Source: Nonomuraea cypriaca (GTDB lineage: Bacteria; Actinomycetota; Actinomycetes; Streptosporangiales; Streptosporangiaceae). From it: a stretch of 54,882 bases of DNA. The notes under the pieces were generated by a model. It did no database searches. It had not been told where the DNA came from and was given only the letters and a program-made list of their open reading frames with translations. A program made the position numbers and the translations under genes. The stretch lies in assembly GCF_015645445.1 (NCBI RefSeq), contig NZ_JADOGI010000049.1, forward strand, positions 1 to 54,882, written 5' to 3'. Below are positions 42,122 to 51,255 of the stretch, in pieces (within the stretch, counting starts at the first letter, position 1; every line of letters starts with the position of its first letter).

Positions 42122-42403
42122 TCATGAGGCGGCGGGGCTGCGCAAGCCTTTGGGGAAGCGGGTGCGGCGGCGTTCCTGCGGCGTGAGACCGCCCCAGATG
42201 CCCTCCGACTCGCCTGCCCGTAAGGCATACGAACGGCACTCCTCGATGACCTGGCAGCCTGCGCAGACCGCCTTGGCGCTCGCTTCCTGCGAGGGGGAGG
42301 GGGCGAGTGGGAAGAAGAGGTCCGGGTCGCTGGATCTGCACGCCCCCCGGCGCAGCCAGCTGATCTCCTCCAATGGCATGGGTCCAAGGTAAGGCGTGGC
42401 CAT
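42122..42403 (-). CDS. WhiB-family iron-sulfur regulator
   Basis: A 93-residue WhiB-like protein. The four cluster-binding cysteines are Cys22, 47, 50 and 56 (GAC, then CAGCQVIEEC). DPDLFFP and the turn GIWGGLTPQERR are both present, followed by a basic tail (RRTRFPKGLR). WhiB proteins bind sigma factor region 4 and respond to redox or NO. Which subgroup (WblA, WblE and so on) cannot be told by eye. I chose the ATG at 42401-42403; ATGs at 42379 and 42418 are also possible, and none has a clear ribosome site, so the message may be leaderless. Confidence 0.88.
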   Translation of the reverse strand: MATPYLGPMPLEEISWLRRGACRSSDPDLFFPLAPSPSQEASAKAVCAGCQVIEECRSYALRAGESEGIWGGLTPQERRRTRFPKGLRSPAAS

Positions 42404-42477
42404 GATCGGACACATCATCCTGTGGGTTTACCCGCAAATACATCCCTGGGTCCCACGGGCCGGCAGCGTGTACGACC

Positions 42478-43131
42478 TCAGCAGCCGCCAACCCCGTCCC
42501 GGTAGCCGATCACGAACGACGCCTGGCGTTGTTCCGCCGTGCCGTGGGCGGCCGGGTTGAACCAGTCGTCCGTCGGGTCACCGGCGGCGGCCAGGCTGAG
42601 GAGCAGCTCGTTCTCGTCTCCATCCTGCGCCTGGAGCACCCCCGAGCCGACCAGGGCCGACAACGTGCCTCCCGCGTAGCAGTCAGCCTGCAGCTCCGCC
42701 TGTACGTTCAGCTCGAACCGGGTCTCGAGCTGAGCCTGCACCGCATGCCCGAACTCATGAGGAATGATCACATAGACCGACCCGTCCCCCATCTCGTTCC
42801 ACAATGACTCCATCCATTGCTTATCAAAGGCAATGAAATGGCCGAGGGGACAGTAAAAGGCATTGTTCGGCACGGACTCCTCCCCGCCGCAGCTCGGCCC
42901 GGAACGGCCCGAGTAAGGGATGAAGTCGGCGATGGGCCGATAAGTCTGGCCGAGCTGGCTGAACTGCTGCTTCCAGAACTCCTCCGCGAGCGTACGCGCC
43001 GTACGGATGTCGTCCTCGAACGAGTCGGCTCCCTCAGTGTCCATGGAGGGTTGCCTGACCAGGCCACAGCCCGCCAGCAGCAGGACCAGACCGACGATCA
43101 GCGCACGAGTCACGGGCTTCACGCATCCCAT
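42478..43131 (-). CDS. Lipoprotein, putative neutral zinc metallopeptidase
   Basis: The 217-residue protein has a lipoprotein signal peptide (RALIVGLVLLLAGC, lipid-attachment Cys22) and the zinc motif HEFGH at 125-129, in the setting VYVIIPHEFGHAVQAQ with a later ELQADCYAG. This is the YpfJ-type putative metallopeptidase family. It is expected on the outer face of the membrane. Substrates are unknown. I chose the ATG at 43129-43131; a GTG three codons later, after GGGATGC, is an alternative and would leave the lipobox intact. Confidence 0.82.
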   Translation of the reverse strand: MGCVKPVTRALIVGLVLLLAGCGLVRQPSMDTEGADSFEDDIRTARTLAEEFWKQQFSQLGQTYRPIADFIPYSGRSGPSCGGEESVPNNAFYCPLGHFIAFDKQWMESLWNEMGDGSVYVIIPHEFGHAVQAQLETRFELNVQAELQADCYAGGTLSALVGSGVLQAQDGDENELLLSLAAAGDPTDDWFNPAAHGTAEQRQASFVIGYRDGVGGC

Positions 43132-43800
43132 GCGTGCACGGACTCTTCGGTACGAATCCGCTCGACGCACCGGAGCCTCAGGGCACGCAACGCCCCCTGC
43201 CCCGCGCCGTTCACGTCCATGATGTCGTGATTGGCCTCAGCCCCGTGACCGTTCATTCGAGGCCGAAGCAGGACCCCCGCATATAAGCGAAGACATCGAG
43301 CCATCATCATCCCTTTTCCGGATATTTCCGCCCGATCCTCCTGGACCGAACATGACGACTGCCACGCCGTTGCGCATATCACGAAATGTCGCACGCCACC
43401 CCCAACCGAGACCAGCCCCCAGCCCGCCAGCTTCTAACCCATCCCCGCCTACGGCCTCCGACCCCGGCCTGAGCCCCCGCATCCCTGATAACCACGGCGC
43501 CGCTCCGACTGGGCCGGGTGCTGGTCTACTTCCGGCTCGGCCTTGGGTCCGGCTTTTGGCCACGGAGTCGGCCCACAGAGCGCGCCGTAGCGGCGGCGAG
43601 CCACTGAAGGGCTCAGAGGCCGTGTTCCTGGAGTGCCGTCAGCCACCTGCGGCGGGTGGCGGCCCGCTTGGCGCAGCCGTACAGGATGGAAGGGGTTGGG
43701 AGATCAGCTGTCGCGGGGGTCAGCCATCGCGGGGGCATGGGAGATCAGCCACGTACGGCGCTCAAGGACAGGTGCACAACGATGGAGTTAGGGTGCTGGG
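43132..43800. other. 669-bp intergenic region, no gene recognised
   Basis: Open frames here (for example 43352-43813 on the plus strand) are Pro/Arg-rich, biased like non-coding GC-rich DNA, and not credible. The region includes a dispersed repeat copy (43559-43620) and a small repeat built on GGGAGATCAGC (about 43700-43757). It must hold the promoter of galE and possibly that of the lipoprotein gene. Confidence 0.6.
43559..43620. repeat. Dispersed repeat, copy A
   Basis: This 60-bp segment matches 48168-48226 over blocks CCACGGAG, CGGCCCA, CGTAGCGGCGGC, GCCACTGA and GCTCAG in the same order and spacing. Copy A has lost part of the pairing that makes copy B a stem-loop. Confidence 0.7.
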
Positions 43801-44778
43801 ATGCGTGTATTGATCAGCGGTGGGGCCGGATATATCGGCAGTACGGTCGCGTCGGCGTGTCTGGATGCCGGGATCGCACCCGTCATTCTCGACAGTCTCG
43901 TGACCGGGCGGCGGGAGTTCGCTGAGGGGCGGGTGTTCTATGAGGGGGATATCAGCGACGGCTCGCTGATTGACAAGATATTCGCCGAATATCCGGATAT
44001 AGAGGCGGTCATCCACTGCGCGGCGCTCATCGTCGTTCCGGACTCCGTGGCCGACCCCGTCGGCTACTACCGCGCGAACGTCGCCAAGAGCCTCGAGTTC
44101 ACCGACCACCTCCTGCGCAACGGCTGCAGCCGGATGATCTTCAGCTCCTCGGCGTCGATCTACCGCGCCGGCGACGACCACACGGTCGACGAGAAGTCCC
44201 CGCTCGACCCCCAGAGCCCTTACGCGCGGACCAAGGCCGTGTGCGAGGCCATGTTCGCCGACATCGCCGCCGGCCGCCCCATCGACATCCTCTCCCTGCG
44301 CTACTTCAACCCGATCGGCGCCGACCCCCGGATGCGTACCGGCCTGCAACTGCGCCGACCCAGCCACGCCCTGGGCAAGATGATCGAGTCGTACGAGGAC
44401 GGCGTCCCCTTCCAGATCACCGGCGCCGGCTACCCGACGAGGGACGGCACCGGCATCCGCGACTACGTCCACGTATGGGACCTGGCGGCGGCGCACGTGG
44501 CGGCCCTGCGCCGGTTCGACGAGCTGGACACCGACGTGATCAATCTGGGCACCGGCGCGGGCACCACGGTCCGTGAGCTGGTCGACGCGTTCAACCGGGT
44601 CGTCGACCGCCCGATCGAGGTGACCGAGGCCCCCGCCCGCCCTGGAGACGTGGCCGGCGCCTACACCCGCAGCGACCGCGCCCGCCGCCTGCTCGGCTGG
44701 CAGGCGCACTACTCCGTCGAGGACGGCATCAGGCACTCGCTCGAATGGGCGGCGCTGAGAGAGTCCCGGCTCGGTTAG
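43801..44778 (+). CDS. galE: UDP-glucose 4-epimerase-like NAD-dependent epimerase
   Basis: A 325-residue extended SDR. It has the NAD loop GGAGYIGS (7-14), SSSASIY (115-121) and catalytic Tyr141 and Lys145 (YARTK), then LRYFNPIGADPRMRTG and DGTGIRDYVHVWDLA, typical of GalE. It interconverts UDP-glucose and UDP-galactose and could feed the glycan locus, which is 17 kb away. The ATG at 43801 has AGGG seven bases upstream. It converges on a secreted protein gene with a strong hairpin between. Confidence 0.88.
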   Translation: MRVLISGGAGYIGSTVASACLDAGIAPVILDSLVTGRREFAEGRVFYEGDISDGSLIDKIFAEYPDIEAVIHCAALIVVPDSVADPVGYYRANVAKSLEFTDHLLRNGCSRMIFSSSASIYRAGDDHTVDEKSPLDPQSPYARTKAVCEAMFADIAAGRPIDILSLRYFNPIGADPRMRTGLQLRRPSHALGKMIESYEDGVPFQITGAGYPTRDGTGIRDYVHVWDLAAAHVAALRRFDELDTDVINLGTGAGTTVRELVDAFNRVVDRPIEVTEAPARPGDVAGAYTRSDRARRLLGWQAHYSVEDGIRHSLEWAALRESRLG

Positions 44779-44836
44779 GGTCCCGATCACGGCTGTCCAG
44801 CGACGCCGCCAAAGTGCCGGCACCGCCCAAGACGAG

Positions 44837-44863
44837 GCTCTCCCGCCGAGCCGGCGGGAGAGC
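44837..44863. terminator. Bidirectional hairpin between convergent genes
   Basis: GCTCTCCCGCCG, loop AGC, CGGCGGGAGAGC form a perfect 12-bp stem midway between galE (ends 44778) and the minus-strand gene ending at 44875. There is no T-tract. Confidence 0.78.
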
Positions 44864-44874
44864 GGCTGCCGGAG

Positions 44875-45660
44875 TTAGCCGGCGAGCGAGTTGATCGAGT
44901 TCTCCGGGATGCTCTGCGGAACCTCGGTGTCCGCGCCGAGGTCGTCCACTTCGATCCACTGCGACTTCGGCGGAGCCTTGACGCTCACCTTGGAGCCCCA
45001 CCCGGTGAACCGGGTGTCGGTGGTGGAGCGAGCCTTGCCGAGGATGCCGAAGTCCATGCCCCAGCCCGAGACGAGCCTGGTCGCCAGGCCCTTGGAGTTG
45101 ACCGAGAGCTGGTAGTCGATCTTGATCTTGCCGATCACGCCGGTGAGCTTCTGGCCGTAGATCTTGCTCAGCTCGGAGTAGGTGAGCGAACCCTTGTAGG
45201 TTCCGCCCTTGAAGCTCTTGGCCTTCGAGACGATGGCCTTCAGCACCTTCGAATCGAAGATGTCGATGATCTGGTTCTGCGTGGTGCCGCTCGCCGCACC
45301 GGTGTAGCGGACCCACTTCTTGCCCTCGGGGAGGTCCTCGCTGAACAGCCCGCCCTGGACGTAGCTGTGACCGCCGATCGTGATGACGCGTGGCGGAGTG
45401 AGCAGGTCGGCCTTGCCGCTGTTCCTGAGCTCCGAGGCGACGACCCCCGACTTGCCGAACACGAGAGAACCGGTCGTCCTCGAGGTCTGGCTCTTGCCGT
45501 CGGACGTCATTTTCGAGGTCTCGGAGATTCGTACCCCATGCCCCGCCACGAACTGCTTCTTCAGTGCCTTGACCGGATCCGCGGGCGCCGCCTGCGCCGG
45601 TGCGGCCGTCAAGAGCGCGGCGGCCGCGGTTAACGCCACGCCCGCGAGAATTCGCTTCAT
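44875..45660 (-). CDS. Secreted protein of unknown function
   Basis: The 261-residue protein has a clean Sec signal peptide (MKRILAGVALTAAAALLTAA, cleavage after AQA near residue 25) and no membrane anchor or lipobox. The mature part is beta-rich, with repeated Lys/Ser/Thr strands (GVVASELRNSG; KKWVRYTG; LTYSELSKIYG; IKIDYQLSV). It loosely resembles the lipid-binding LppX/LprG folds in length and strand pattern; this is a weak impression. The ATG at 45658-45660 has AAGGAA six bases upstream. Confidence 0.75.
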   Translation of the reverse strand: MKRILAGVALTAAAALLTAAPAQAAPADPVKALKKQFVAGHGVRISETSKMTSDGKSQTSRTTGSLVFGKSGVVASELRNSGKADLLTPPRVITIGGHSYVQGGLFSEDLPEGKKWVRYTGAASGTTQNQIIDIFDSKVLKAIVSKAKSFKGGTYKGSLTYSELSKIYGQKLTGVIGKIKIDYQLSVNSKGLATRLVSGWGMDFGILGKARSTTDTRFTGWGSKVSVKAPPKSQWIEVDDLGADTEVPQSIPENSINSLAG

Positions 45661-46028
45661 ACGTTTCCTTCGATTCCAAAAGGAGAGGGAGCAGGGATTC
45701 TGCCAATCGAAGATCACGACCATATATCGGCAGTCAGTACGTACGCCGCCGAATCGGTGCGAAGTTAGGCGCGGAGGCCGAGTGGAGAAGTGAGATGAGT
45801 GTCACAGAGCGAGAGAACCACCACCCGATGACCTGGGCAGGTCAAGCTTCGGGCTAGGCTTCACTGGCGGAAACGCCCGGCACGCACGGGGTTGCCCGGG
45901 CCGTCGAACATCAGTCGGAAAAGCACGGAGCGAACCCGACACAGCGAGTGGAGCGGAAGGCCGAGGACGAGGCAGTCCGCGAAGCGAGTGAGGAGGGCGA
46001 GCGACCAACGGAAAGAGGACGGACCCTC
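45661..46028. other. 368-bp divergent intergenic region before sucC
   Basis: Must contain promoters for the secreted protein and for sucCD. A 20-codon ORF at 45795-45857 with GGAG eight bases upstream could be a leader peptide but has no known counterpart. A further GC-rich stretch (45940-46020) of GCGAGTGAGG-type sequence lies just before sucC. No other gene recognised. Confidence 0.5.
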
Positions 46029-47210
46029 GTGGACCTGTTCGAACATCAGGCGAAGGAGCTCTTCGCTGACTACGGCATCCCGGTGCCACGCGGCATCGTC
46101 GCCCACACCGTGGAGGAGGCGCGGGCGGCCGCAGTGCAGCTGACCGGCCGCGTCGTCGTCAAGGCCCAGGTCAAGACCGGTGGCCGGGGCAAGGCCGGTG
46201 GCGTGAAGGTGGCCGACGACGCCGCCGACGCCGTGACCAAGGCCGAGGCCATCCTGGGCATGGACATCAAGGGCCACACGGTCCACAAGGTGCTCGTGGA
46301 GGAGGCCAGCGCGATCGCGGAGGAGTACTACTTCTCCTTCCTGCTCGACCGCGCGAACCGTACATTCCTCGCCATCTGCTCCGCCGCGGGCGGCATGGAC
46401 ATCGAAGAGGTCGCCCACACCGCGCCCGAGAAGGTGGCCAAGGTGCCCGTCTCGGCGCTGACCGGTGTCGACCGCGCCAAGGCCCGCGAGATCGCGGCGG
46501 CGGGCGGCCTGCCCGAGAAGTCGCTCGACGGCGCCGCCGAGCTCATCGAGAAGCTCTGGTGCTGCTTCGTCGATGAGGACGCCACGCTCGTCGAGGTCAA
46601 CCCCATGATCCTCTCGGCCGACGGCCAGGTGAAGGCGCTGGACGGCAAGGTCACGCTCGACGACAACGCCACGTTCAGGCAGGCCGACCACGAGGCGCTC
46701 GCCGACAAGGCGGCCGAGGACCCGCTCGAGGCCAAGGCCAAGGAGAAGGACCTCAACTACGTCAAGCTCGACGGCGACGTCGGCATCATCGGCAACGGCG
46801 CCGGCCTGGTCATGTCCACGCTCGACGTGGTCGCCTACGCCGGTGAGGCGGTCCCGGGCAAGCCGTCCCCCGCCAACTTCCTCGACATCGGCGGTGGCGC
46901 GTCGGCCGAGGTCATGGCCGCCGGTCTGGAGATCATCCTCTCCGACCCCGCCGTGAAGTCGATCTTCGTGAACGTCTTCGGCGGCATCACCGCCTGCGAC
47001 GCCGTCGCCAACGGCATCGTCTCGGCGTTCAAGCTACTCGAAGGCCGTGGCGAGGCCGTGACCCACCCTCTGGTGGTCCGCCTCGACGGCAACAACGCCC
47101 AGCTCGGGCGGCAGATCCTGGCCGACGCCGCACTCCCGCGCGTCGAGCTGGTAGACACGATGGACGACGCGGCCAAGCGGGCCGCCGAGCTCGCTGCGGT
47201 AGGTGCGTGA
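46029..47210 (+). CDS. sucC: Succinyl-CoA synthetase beta subunit
   Basis: A 393-residue ATP-grasp subunit of the TCA cycle enzyme that couples succinyl-CoA to ADP or GDP phosphorylation. It begins [20 protein letters not shown], with the nucleotide region [38 protein letters not shown] and NIFGGIT-type [11 protein letters not shown]. The GTG at 46029 gives the normal length; the preceding 27 open codons are charged and repetitive and not part of it. Followed three bases later by sucD. Confidence 0.96.
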   Translation: MDLFEHQAKELFADYGIPVPRGIVAHTVEEARAAAVQLTGRVVVKAQVKTGGRGKAGGVKVADDAADAVTKAEAILGMDIKGHTVHKVLVEEASAIAEEYYFSFLLDRANRTFLAICSAAGGMDIEEVAHTAPEKVAKVPVSALTGVDRAKAREIAAAGGLPEKSLDGAAELIEKLWCCFVDEDATLVEVNPMILSADGQVKALDGKVTLDDNATFRQADHEALADKAAEDPLEAKAKEKDLNYVKLDGDVGIIGNGAGLVMSTLDVVAYAGEAVPGKPSPANFLDIGGGASAEVMAAGLEIILSDPAVKSIFVNVFGGITACDAVANGIVSAFKLLEGRGEAVTHPLVVRLDGNNAQLGRQILADAALPRVELVDTMDDAAKRAAELAAVGA

Positions 47211-47213
47211 CAC

Positions 47214-48089
47214 ATGGCCATCTGGTTGACTGAGAACAGCAAGATCATCGTTCAGGGCATGACGGGCGGTGAGGGCACCAAGCACACCCGCCGCATGCTC
47301 GCCTCCGGAGCCCGCGTCGTGGGTGGTGTCAACGCCCGCAAGGCTGGCACCACGCATGTGGGCCTGCCCGTGTTCGGCACGGTCAAGGAGGCCATGGAGC
47401 AGACCGGCGCCGACGTGTCGGTCGTGTTCGTGCCCCCGGCGTTCACCAAGGACGCCGTCATGGAGGCCATCGACGCCGAGATCCCGCTCTGCGTGGTGAT
47501 CACCGAGGGCGTGCCCGTGCACGACTCGACGGCATTCTGGGCCTACGCCGTCGCGAACGGCAACAGGACCCGCATCATCGGCCCCAACTGCCCCGGCATC
47601 GCCTCCCCTGGCGCCTCCAACGCCGGCATCATCCCCGCCGACATCACCACCGCCGGTCGCATCGGCCTGGTCTCCAAGTCAGGCACCCTGACCTACCAGC
47701 TGATGTACGAGCTGCGCGACTTCGGCTTCTCGACGGCCGTCGGCATCGGCGGCGACCCCGTCATCGGCACCACGCACATCGACGCGCTGCAGGCGTTCCA
47801 GGAGGACCCCGGCACCGACGCGATCGTGATGATCGGTGAGATCGGCGGCGACGCCGAGGAGCGGGCCGCCGCCTACATCGAGCAGCACGTCAGCAAGCCG
47901 GTCGTGGCCTACGTCGCGGGCTTCACCGCTCCCGAGGGCAAGACGATGGGCCACGCGGGCGCCATCGTGTCCGGCTCGGCCGGCACCGCCCAGGCCAAGA
48001 AGGAGGCCCTGGAGAAGGTCGGCGTCCGCGTCGGCAAGACCCCCTCCGAGACCGCCCGCCTCATGCGCGAGATCATGCAGGCCCGGTAA
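47214..48089 (+). CDS. sucD: Succinyl-CoA synthetase alpha subunit
   Basis: The 291-residue subunit binds CoA and carries the phosphohistidine, here in [10 protein letters not shown] near residue 245. The CoA-binding start ([19 protein letters not shown]), [11 protein letters not shown] and [12 protein letters not shown] are as expected. It is cotranscribed with sucC and followed by a good intrinsic terminator. Confidence 0.97.
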   Translation: MAIWLTENSKIIVQGMTGGEGTKHTRRMLASGARVVGGVNARKAGTTHVGLPVFGTVKEAMEQTGADVSVVFVPPAFTKDAVMEAIDAEIPLCVVITEGVPVHDSTAFWAYAVANGNRTRIIGPNCPGIASPGASNAGIIPADITTAGRIGLVSKSGTLTYQLMYELRDFGFSTAVGIGGDPVIGTTHIDALQAFQEDPGTDAIVMIGEIGGDAEERAAAYIEQHVSKPVVAYVAGFTAPEGKTMGHAGAIVSGSAGTAQAKKEALEKVGVRVGKTPSETARLMREIMQAR

Positions 48090-48103
48090 CAACTCCCAGG
48101 ACG

Positions 48104-48140
48104 GCCCCGCGAGGTTCCCCACCACGCGGGGCTTCCTTTT
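48104..48140 (+). terminator. Intrinsic terminator after sucCD
   Basis: GCCCCGCG (48104-48111) and CGCGGGGC (48125-48132) form a perfect eight-pair stem with a 13-base loop, followed by TTCCTTTT. It lies 15 bp past the sucD stop and is the clearest rho-independent terminator in the window. Confidence 0.88.
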
Positions 48141-48167
48141 GCCCAAGGATGACTGTGGTACGCATGT

Positions 48168-48240
48168 GACCACGGAGCCGGCCCAGTGGGCGTCGTAGCG
48201 GCGGCCGGCCACTGACCGGCTCAGCAAGCGTCTCCCTGGA
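48168..48240. repeat. Dispersed repeat, copy B, with stem-loop
   Basis: The copy matches 43559-43620. Here GAGCCGG and CAGTGG pair with CCACTG and CCGGCTC across about 20 bases, giving a 13-pair interrupted stem. It sits between sucD and the DUF6350 gene. Confidence 0.72.
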
Positions 48241-48268
48241 CAGAGCCCGGCCCGGGTCGGCGGTTGGG

Positions 48269-48388
48269 GCAACCCCGTCGCAGCGTAAATGATGATGAAA
48301 ACACGGACGCCGGCATAGAAAGCGGCGAGCAACCCCGTCGCGGCGTAAAAGACGACCGTGGGAGACACGAACGCCGGCCGGACAGACA
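48269..48388. repeat. 60-bp direct repeat, two copies
   Basis: Two copies (48269-48328, 48329-48388) share GCAACCCCGTCGC, GCGTAAA, ACACG and ACGCCGGC in order. They fill the gap before the DUF6350 gene. A minus-strand frame through them gives hydrophobic repeats (FYAATGLL, IYAATGL) but no start site or plausible gene. Confidence 0.75.
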
Positions 48389-48451
48389 AAATGGATCCGC
48401 GCGGCGCGTCAACCAAGCGCCGGTCGGGAAAGATTGAGAAAATCCCCTACT

Positions 48452-50086
48452 GTGACGGCGATTCTCGACCAGTTGCGTGCCGCCCCCCGGTCGGTGCTCG
48501 GCAAGCTCCCCGGGGTCTCAAGCGACGACGATGAGGCCAGGCGGCCGCTACCGGTGTCGGGAATGCTGGCCGCGGCCTGCACTCTGGGCGTCGGGCTGGC
48601 CGCACTCACCACGCTGACGCTGGTCGGCTGGATCGCCGCCCCGCGCGGCACGCTGGGTGCGGGGTTGCCGGGTGTGTTCCGTACGGCGGCGCAGTTGTGG
48701 CTGGCCGCGCACCACGCCGGGTTCGCGATCCCCAGCGGGCGGGTCGGGCTGCTGCCGCTCGGCCTGATGATCCTGCCCGCGATGCTGCTCTACCGCGCGG
48801 GGCGGTGGATGGCGCGCGACGCCGACCTGCGGCTCCGGCTGCCCGCGCGGCTGCCCAAGAACAGCCCGCGCGAGCAGGCCAACGCCCGCCGCCGAGCCCA
48901 GCTCGTCCTGGTGGCGCAGGCGGGGGTGTCGCTGGCGGCCCCGTACGCGCTGCTCGCCGGGCTGATCGCGCTCGTGGCGGACAACGAGATCACGCAGCCG
49001 TTCATCGGTGAGGCGCTGTTCAGCCACTTCGTACTGGCGTTCCTGGCGGGCGCGCTGGCCACGGCGCGGATGATCGGGCCCTGGCAGGTGATGTTGCGGC
49101 TGCTGCCCGAGCGGATACGCGCCCTGACCGTCGGCACGGCCGTCGCCACGGCCGTCCTGCTCGTGGCCGGGCTCCTGCTGGTGCTGGTCGCGGTCGTGCT
49201 GAACTTCGGGCAGGTCAGGGAGCTGTCCGAGGTGCTCTCGCCGGGGTTCGTCGGCGGGGTGCTGCTGATCCTGCTGCAACTCCTCTACCTGCTCAACACC
49301 GTCATCTGGGGCGTCTCCTACATCGCCGGTCCTGGGTTCGCCATCGGTGCGGACACCTTGGTCGCGCCCACGGGGGTGCACCTGGGCACGGTGCCGAGCC
49401 TGCCGCTGCTGGGCGCGCTGCCCGAGAGCGGGACGGTGCCGGCGTGGATGATGGCGGTGATCGCGCTGCCGTTCGCGGCGGGGGCCGTGGCGGGCGTGAT
49501 GGTGGCCAGGATCTCGCCCTCTCCCTCGTACGAGGCCGCGCCCCTCTGGGGCTTCCTCACCGGGGTCTCCACCGGGATCGTGGCGGGGGCGCTGGCGGCG
49601 TTGTCCGGCGGGCCCATCGGCGGCGGGCGGCTGGCGGCCGTCGGTCCTTCGCCGTGGGAGGTGGCCCTGTCGGTGGCGCTGGAGGTCGGGGTGGCCGCGG
49701 GCACCTCGGCGGGCGTCGCCAACCTGCTGCTGCTCAACAAGCGGGCCAGAGCGCCGCTCGACAAGGCGACGGCTCCCGTGCGCAAGGCCGGGGCGGCCAT
49801 CGCCAAGGCGGCGAGCAAGGTGGGGCTGGCCGAGTCGGACCCGCGTCCGCTGCCCGGCCACTGGATGGACGCCACCGAGGCCGACACCCAGCAGATCCCG
49901 GTCATCCGGGACGACTGGCAGGACGAGCACGCCTCGGCCGAGGCCGAGACGATGTCACAGGCCCGCCCGCTCCTGACGAAGCCCGACCCGGTCGTACGTC
50001 CGCCGCGGCCGGACATCGTGGACGAATCCGACGACCGCGGCGGCCACGTCATCTACGTCGACCCGTACGCCTGGGACCGCGACTGA
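48452..50086 (+). CDS. DUF6350 polytopic membrane protein
   Basis: A 544-residue protein with about ten hydrophobic segments between residues 30 and 430 and an acidic, disordered tail (from about 450) ending IYVDPYAWDRD. It matches the DUF6350 family, which in actinobacteria sits between sucD and purN as here and has been named PerM in mycobacteria, where it affects cell division. I chose the GTG at 48452; a TTG at 48434 with GGGAAAG upstream is six codons longer. Nothing else in the sequence points to function. Confidence 0.82.
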   Translation: MTAILDQLRAAPRSVLGKLPGVSSDDDEARRPLPVSGMLAAACTLGVGLAALTTLTLVGWIAAPRGTLGAGLPGVFRTAAQLWLAAHHAGFAIPSGRVGLLPLGLMILPAMLLYRAGRWMARDADLRLRLPARLPKNSPREQANARRRAQLVLVAQAGVSLAAPYALLAGLIALVADNEITQPFIGEALFSHFVLAFLAGALATARMIGPWQVMLRLLPERIRALTVGTAVATAVLLVAGLLLVLVAVVLNFGQVRELSEVLSPGFVGGVLLILLQLLYLLNTVIWGVSYIAGPGFAIGADTLVAPTGVHLGTVPSLPLLGALPESGTVPAWMMAVIALPFAAGAVAGVMVARISPSPSYEAAPLWGFLTGVSTGIVAGALAALSGGPIGGGRLAAVGPSPWEVALSVALEVGVAAGTSAGVANLLLLNKRARAPLDKATAPVRKAGAAIAKAASKVGLAESDPRPLPGHWMDATEADTQQIPVIRDDWQDEHASAEAETMSQARPLLTKPDPVVRPPRPDIVDESDDRGGHVIYVDPYAWDRD

Positions 50087-50120
50087 GCGGCCCTTACGCC
50101 GCTGAACGGCCCTTTCGCTG
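50081..50120. repeat. 20-bp direct repeat at the DUF6350 gene end
   Basis: Two units (50081-50100 and 50101-50120) of the form GMCTGARCGGCCCTTWCGCY. The first includes the TGA stop of the DUF6350 gene. Confidence 0.7.
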
Positions 50121-50128
50121 ACCCGCGC

Positions 50129-50548
50129 TTACGGCTGCATGGTGCCGAGGAGTTCGAGCACGTCGGCGGGGAGCTTGCGCTGGGCCGCGTCCCTGAACTG
50201 GGTGAAGCACTCACCCTGCGACATGACCGTGCCGGCCCCCTTCATGCACTCCTGAAGGGCGGAGTATTCGTTCATCAGGTAGAGCTGCATCCCCGTGGCC
50301 ATGGCGGACAACGCCAGTGCGATCGAGGAGACCGTGATGCCGCTCACGGCCATGCCCGTGGGCTTGCCCGCGCCTTTCAGCAACGGCAACGCCCGGATGC
50401 CCGTCACCAGCGCGAACAGCGCCATGACCAGGCCGGCGAGCGGCAACATGAACGTCATGGCCAGCGCTGCGATGGACAACCAGATCGCTCGGCGGCCCGC
50501 TGAGTCAGCGGGCTGCTGGCCTGCCGGTGCCTGCACCGGTGTCGACAC
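50129..50548 (-). CDS. DUF4190-like small membrane protein
   Basis: The 139-residue protein has a short Pro/Ala N-terminus, two hydrophobic helices (about 22-52) separated by a GIRALPLLKG turn, and a third (about 66-88), as in DUF4190-type proteins. The C-terminus (about 90-139) is soluble and contains two cysteines that could pair (ALQEC and QGEC). Function unknown. The GTG start at 50546-50548 has a strong GAGGAGGT upstream. Divergent from purN, with a 77-bp gap. Confidence 0.72.
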   Translation of the reverse strand: MSTPVQAPAGQQPADSAGRRAIWLSIAALAMTFMLPLAGLVMALFALVTGIRALPLLKGAGKPTGMAVSGITVSSIALALSAMATGMQLYLMNEYSALQECMKGAGTVMSQGECFTQFRDAAQRKLPADVLELLGTMQP

Positions 50549-50625
50549 CTGACCTCCTCTGCGTCGCCGGACGAGGAACGGATATCCTTGTCACCCCCAC
50601 CCTGTTTCCTCTTTGGAGAGTGTGC

Positions 50626-51255
50626 GTGTCTAAGGCTGGGCGGCTCGTCGTCCTCGTCTCCGGCTCTGGAACCAACCTACAGGCCCTGCTGGACGCTTCT
50701 GCCGACCCGTCGTACGGGGCTCGGGTGGTAGCGGTCGGCGCGGACAGGGATGGGATCGAAGGGCTGGTCAAGGCATCGAAGGCCGGAATCCCGACATTTG
50801 TTGAAAAATTGGGCAATTATCCGACACGGGCGGACTGGGATGCGGCAATCGCCGCCAAGATCGCAGAGTATGACCCCAGCCTCGTGGTGTCGGCAGGCTT
50901 CATGAAAATTTTGGGCGCGCCGACGCTGGAGGCGTTCCCCGTGCTCAACACCCACCCGGCGCTGCTGCCGTCGTTCCCCGGCGCCCACGGCGTCCGCGAC
51001 GCGCTGGCCCACGGGGTCAAGGTGACGGGCTGCACGGTGATGCTGGCCGACGCGGGGGTCGACACGGGGCCGATCGTGGCGCAGGAAACGGTGCCCGTAC
51101 TCCCGGATGACGACGAGGCGGTGCTGCACGAGCGGATCAAGACCGTCGAGCGCCGCCTGCTCGTCGAGATCGTCGGCCGGATGGTCCGCGAGGGCTGGAC
51201 GGTCAGCGGACGTATCGTCCGAATCGGCAATCAAACAGGAGGGGAATCCACGTGA
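50626..51255 (+). CDS. purN: Phosphoribosylglycinamide formyltransferase
   Basis: A 209-residue formyltransferase of purine synthesis (GAR to FGAR using 10-formyl-THF). It has the start [17 protein letters not shown], the catalytic [15 protein letters not shown] and the late [14 protein letters not shown]. The GTG at 50626 has GGAGAG five bases upstream. Its stop overlaps purH. Confidence 0.96.
   Translation: MSKAGRLVVLVSGSGTNLQALLDASADPSYGARVVAVGADRDGIEGLVKASKAGIPTFVEKLGNYPTRADWDAAIAAKIAEYDPSLVVSAGFMKILGAPTLEAFPVLNTHPALLPSFPGAHGVRDALAHGVKVTGCTVMLADAGVDTGPIVAQETVPVLPDDDEAVLHERIKTVERRLLVEIVGRMVREGWTVSGRIVRIGNQTGGEST

Noticed and set aside
41889..42392. Plus-strand frame of 167 codons antisense to the WhiB gene
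   Set aside because: Most of it mirrors the WhiB gene. The WhiB cysteine pattern is unambiguous on the other strand.
43352..43813. Plus-strand open frame of 153 codons before galE
   Set aside because: Composition is Pro/Arg/Ser-biased without third-position preference, it crosses a dispersed repeat and overlaps the galE start.
45795..45857. 20-codon ORF with a ribosome site before sucC
   Set aside because: Spacing is good, but there is no attenuator-like structure and no reason for a leader peptide at sucCD. Recorded under the intergenic entry only.
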